Source: Alphaproteobacteria bacterium (GTDB lineage Bacteria > Pseudomonadota > Alphaproteobacteria > Rs-D84). Taken from it: DNA of 7,413 bases. The stretch spans positions 1 through 7,413 of the forward strand of contig WRIM01000024.1 in the NCBI GenBank assembly GCA_009782725.1. The letters are read 5' to 3'. The position numbers were made by a program, and so were the translations under genes. Below are positions 5,006 through 7,413 of this stretch, piece by piece. The first letter of the stretch is position 1; each line of letters begins with the position of its first letter. The notes beneath the pieces were generated by a model, which was not told the origin of the DNA, ran no database searches, and saw nothing but the letters and a program-made list of their open reading frames with translations.

Positions 5006-7413
5006 ATGTTTCTGAAAAAAAATATCTTTTCAAAAAATACAAAAAGCAAATTATTATTTGTTAATTGTTATTTGTTAATTGTTATTTGCGCCATGTGCGC
5101 GGCGCATGCCGCGGAAGAACCGCGCGCGGTGGCGCAACGCGCCGGCATGCCGACCGCAAATGCGACGACTGCCGCGCCTGCGGCCCGCCCGACAATCGCT
5201 TCGCGCGTTCCGACTATTCGCGCTGTAAATGTCGCCGTCCCGGTGGAAGAAGAAGTGGCGGTCGAAGAAGAACCAATCGTAGAGGCGGTTGTCGAGACAA
5301 TTTACACCGCGCCAATGGCATCTGGCAATGACCGCTCGAACGAATTCGCATCAATGTTCGAAGTCGCCAATGCCAGCACATCGACGGAAACATCAATGGC
5401 GGCGGCAATCCGCGCGCAACGCGCCGCAATCGACGCAGCGGATATAGCGGCCGAGGCACGGGGCGCAACCGCAACGCTTGTGGGCGCGAACGCAAACGCG
5501 TGCGACGGGGCGCTTCGCAAATGCATGTCTGAACGCTGTGGAAATGATTTTCAAAAATGCGCGGGCGACGGAGATACCGAATTCGGCGCGAAATTAAATA
5601 CATGCAATCGTAATTCCGGATGTTCCGGGCGCGAATTCTCGCTTTTTGCGACGGAAATAAAGGCCGACCGCGATGCGAACGCCGTGCTAAGCCAATTTAC
5701 CGAGGTTATAAATTGCGGAGTGGAATACAATCGATGCATGCTTGACCGCTGCGGCGGGGGGGGGTATCCGCGGTGTTTATCCAAATCTGGCGGAGACGCG
5801 GCAATCGCCGTATGCCAAAACATCGCAACAAATTGCCGCGCCGCCGATTCCGGACTTGCCGCGCGCATGATGGAAGTATTCGGAAATCTTCGCGTCGAGA
5901 CCGAGCGCAGCATCGCATCATGGGAGCGTCAGCTGTACGCATTGCGCGACCAATTATCCGCGATATGCGTGGCAAACGGCGGTATGTTCGACACGCAGAG
6001 CTTTGATTGCGTATACACTGCCGAAATGACGGCCCAAGGGTGGGATCATCCGGTGGCTTCAAAGAAATTATTCGCAGGCCAAGCATTCATGTGCACTCCC
6101 GATTGGTTCGGCGTCGACATCACGACGTTCAAAGAAAACGCGGCAAGACTGACAAGATCGCAAGCAGGCGCGTCAAGCGCGATGCTGGGCGCGGGATTGG
6201 GCGTAGCCGCGGGCGCATTATCATCCGGCGCAATCAGCCGCGCGATTGACAGGCACAAGGCAGAAAAAGAGCTTAGCAAAGAATTGAAAAAAGAATTACC
6301 GCCGCCGCCGGTTGAATGCGAAGCCCCATTTGTAAAAGATGCAAGCGGCCAATGCGTCTGCCCGAACAATGGCGATCCGAACGATGATTGCAACTGCGCG
6401 GGAGCAAATGTTTTGCAAGACGGAATGTGCAAACCTTGTCCGACCGGAACACACAAAGAAGGCGACGAATGCAAGCCCGATACTTTAAACTGTTCCGCCA
6501 AAGGGCCGCTTTGGACGGAAAGCGGCGGCGAATGTGTTTGCAAAATCGAAATTTCAAACCTTGTAAACGGCCAATGCGTGTGCGTAAATAGCCGCGGCGA
6601 TCCAAATAATAATTGCGAATGCGCCAACGGCGGCATCATGGCTACAAATTGCAGATGCCCAGATGGACAAGCAGAAATAAGCGGCGTATGCGGTAATTGT
6701 CCGAATGGTCAAATCCCGAACGATAACGGAATCGGTTGCAAAGAAATAACTGCATGCACGCCTGAACAGCTTGCGAATGGATACACGGAATTCACCCGAG
6801 ACGGCAATAAGGTTTGCGACTGCAAGCCGGGCTTGCTTGAAAACCTGACCGTCACGCCTAAAAGATGCGAAGAAATGGACAAGATGTCCGTGAAAACCGA
6901 CGGCTTGTTCAACAGCGGGCAATTCGTATTAAAAGAAACCGCCGCAGCCAATTTGGCCAATCACATAGCAACGCTTATAAATATAAACAAAAAAGCGGCA
7001 GAGTTGAACAGTCCGATATGCTTTATAATCGTTGGACATACCGACAAAGTTCCGGTTACAAAGCCAACCAAGGATTTTAAAGATAACCAAGGATTGTCAG
7101 AACGGCGCGCTGAATCAATCGCCAAACTACTTGCGCTGTCTCCGACGAATATTACAAACACTCGGACATTTGGAAGGGGCGAAGCAGAATGCACCTCGGC
7201 CAAGCGAGACGACCCGAATTGCCGCAGAGTGGATATATATTCCAAAGCATGCTCTTGCGCGGAAGTGGACAGCGGCACTTGCAGCAACATGCCAGATGTA
7301 AAGGCATCCACAATAAACTCTGCAACAAGTTCAGGGGGGGGTAAAACCACGGAAAATCAAGATGTTAATCGTACGTCTTCTTCTGGCGGCGCGGGACAAA
7401 TGTCGGCCGCGGC
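5006..7413 (+). CDS. Large exported Cys-rich protein with OmpA-like peptidoglycan-binding domain (3' end outside window)
   Basis: One frame is open from ATG 5006 to the window edge, giving 802 codons and no stop. In order: a signal peptide (charged MFLKKNIFSKNTKSK, core LLFVNCYLLIVICAMCAA, likely cleavage near AHA-AEE, residues 35-37); a low-complexity Ala/Val/Glu/Pro region to about 160; two Cys modules (166-200 and 237-278) with CGNDFQKC and CGVEYNRC, resembling the preceding gene; a Gly/Ala-rich hydrophobic stretch (about 388-411); a charged helix and PPPP; CxC-rich repeats (438-621) in which GQCVCPNNGDPNDDCNC recurs as GQCVCVNSRGDPNNNCEC about 74 residues on; an OmpA_C-like domain (about 630-747); and a Gly/Ser/Thr tail. 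The OmpA part has GHTD (Asp680), NQGLSERRA (Arg701) and CRRVDIY. The Asp/Arg pair is the known diaminopimelate-binding pair, and Cys729/Cys739 mirror the E. coli OmpA disulphide. Probably an envelope protein tethered to peptidoglycan; function unknown. No Shine-Dalgarno. Confidence 0.88.
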   Translation, partial: MFLKKNIFSKNTKSKLLFVNCYLLIVICAMCAAHAAEEPRAVAQRAGMPTANATTAAPAARPTIASRVPTIRAVNVAVPVEEEVAVEEEPIVEAVVETIYTAPMASGNDRSNEFASMFEVANASTSTETSMAAAIRAQRAAIDAADIAAEARGATATLVGANANACDGALRKCMSERCGNDFQKCAGDGDTEFGAKLNTCNRNSGCSGREFSLFATEIKADRDANAVLSQFTEVINCGVEYNRCMLDRCGGGGYPRCLSKSGGDAAIAVCQNIATNCRAADSGLAARMMEVFGNLRVETERSIASWERQLYALRDQLSAICVANGGMFDTQSFDCVYTAEMTAQGWDHPVASKKLFAGQAFMCTPDWFGVDITTFKENAARLTRSQAGASSAMLGAGLGVAAGALSSGAISRAIDRHKAEKELSKELKKELPPPPVECEAPFVKDASGQCVCPNNGDPNDDCNCAGANVLQDGMCKPCPTGTHKEGDECKPDTLNCSAKGPLWTESGGECVCKIEISNLVNGQCVCVNSRGDPNNNCECANGGIMATNCRCPDGQAEISGVCGNCPNGQIPNDNGIGCKEITACTPEQLANGYTEFTRDGNKVCDCKPGLLENLTVTPKRCEEMDKMSVKTDGLFNSGQFVLKETAAANLANHIATLININKKAAELNSPICFIIVGHTDKVPVTKPTKDFKDNQGLSERRAESIAKLLALSPTNITNTRTFGRGEAECTSAKRDDPNCRRVDIYSKACSCAEVDSGTCSNMPDVKASTINSATSSGGGKTTENQDVNRTSSSGGAGQMSAA
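5061..5087 (-). repeat. Right arm of the 27-bp inverted repeat, inside signal-peptide codons
   Basis: Exact reverse complement of 4974-5000. On the + strand it is part of an array of alternating ATTTGTT and AATTGTT (5056-5083) plus a degenerate ATTTGCG, encoding the hydrophobic core FVNCYLLIVIC of the large exported protein. With the left arm it could form a 27-bp A-U stem with a 60-base loop holding the start codon. Confidence 0.9.
5756..5764 (+). repeat. In-frame G9 tract in the large exported-protein gene
   Basis: Nine G encode Gly251-Gly253 within CGGGGYPRC. The present length keeps the frame open. One extra G would lead to a stop at 6004-6006 (about 333 residues); one fewer would lead to a stop at 5868-5870 (about 287 residues). 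Both products would lack the Cys repeats and the OmpA-like anchor. Confidence 0.9.
7334..7341 (+). repeat. In-frame G8 tract in the tail of the large exported-protein gene
   Basis: Eight G encode Gly777-Gly779 just after the OmpA-like domain, in a Ser/Thr/Gly linker. A slip here would leave the anchor intact and change or end whatever follows. The consequence cannot be read because the gene runs off the window. Confidence 0.85.

Noticed and set aside
5065..7301. Several short + strand frames suggesting broken or multiple small genes in the last 2.4 kb
   Set aside because: The frame starting at 5006 is open through to the window edge and contains all recognisable domains. The short frames are overlapping shadows. 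The G9 tract keeps the frame, so this is not a pseudogene as it stands.

Overview
The window is a compact bacterial chromosome segment of roughly balanced base composition, read almost entirely on the + strand. It suggests a member of the Proteobacteria, most likely an uncultured, possibly host-associated alphaproteobacterium. The hints are the ClpP N-terminus ([25 protein letters not shown]), an FtsY lacking an acidic A domain, and Cys-rich secreted proteins with an OmpA-type peptidoglycan anchor. The lineage call is inference and low confidence.

Layout. (1) 2-355: the C-terminal end of phosphoglycerate kinase, entering from the left edge. (2) 366-719 on the - strand: a small unrecognised orphan gene converging on pgk. 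Its consensus-like promoter (TTGACA, 17 bp, TATATT) has a run of nine G in the spacer, the arrangement of a phase-variable promoter. (3) 833-1681: ftsY, the SRP receptor GTPase, behind an extended -10 promoter so close to the ATG that the mRNA would be nearly leaderless. (4) 1734-2318 clpP and 2749-4017 clpX, the two halves of the ClpXP protease. They are separated by a 437-bp cassette that carries an S23/IVP-type four-helix-bundle gene between inverted arrays of a 7-bp repeat. (5) 4070-4975 and 5006 to the right edge: two exported Cys-rich proteins sharing a CG-x2-[FY]-x2-C module. The second is open at the edge (802 codons seen) and adds Cys-rich repeats, a Gly/Ala-rich hydrophobic segment and an OmpA-like peptidoglycan-binding domain. 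It is one uninterrupted reading frame.

How the parts fit. FtsY (membrane delivery) and ClpXP (protein quality control) are housekeeping genes. All + strand genes from ftsY onward are spaced by 22-57 bp with no convincing terminator between them, so read-through transcription is plausible. Overlaid on this is repeat-based variability: three G/C homopolymers of 8-9 bases, and degenerate 7-bp repeat arrays in three places. These arrays are the arms around the four-helix gene and the signal-peptide codons of both exported proteins. In the second exported gene the array also forms a perfect 27-bp inverted repeat around the start codon. The accessory content (orphan gene, four-helix cassette, exported proteins) is where this repeat activity concentrates. 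No stretch over 300 bp is without a gene.
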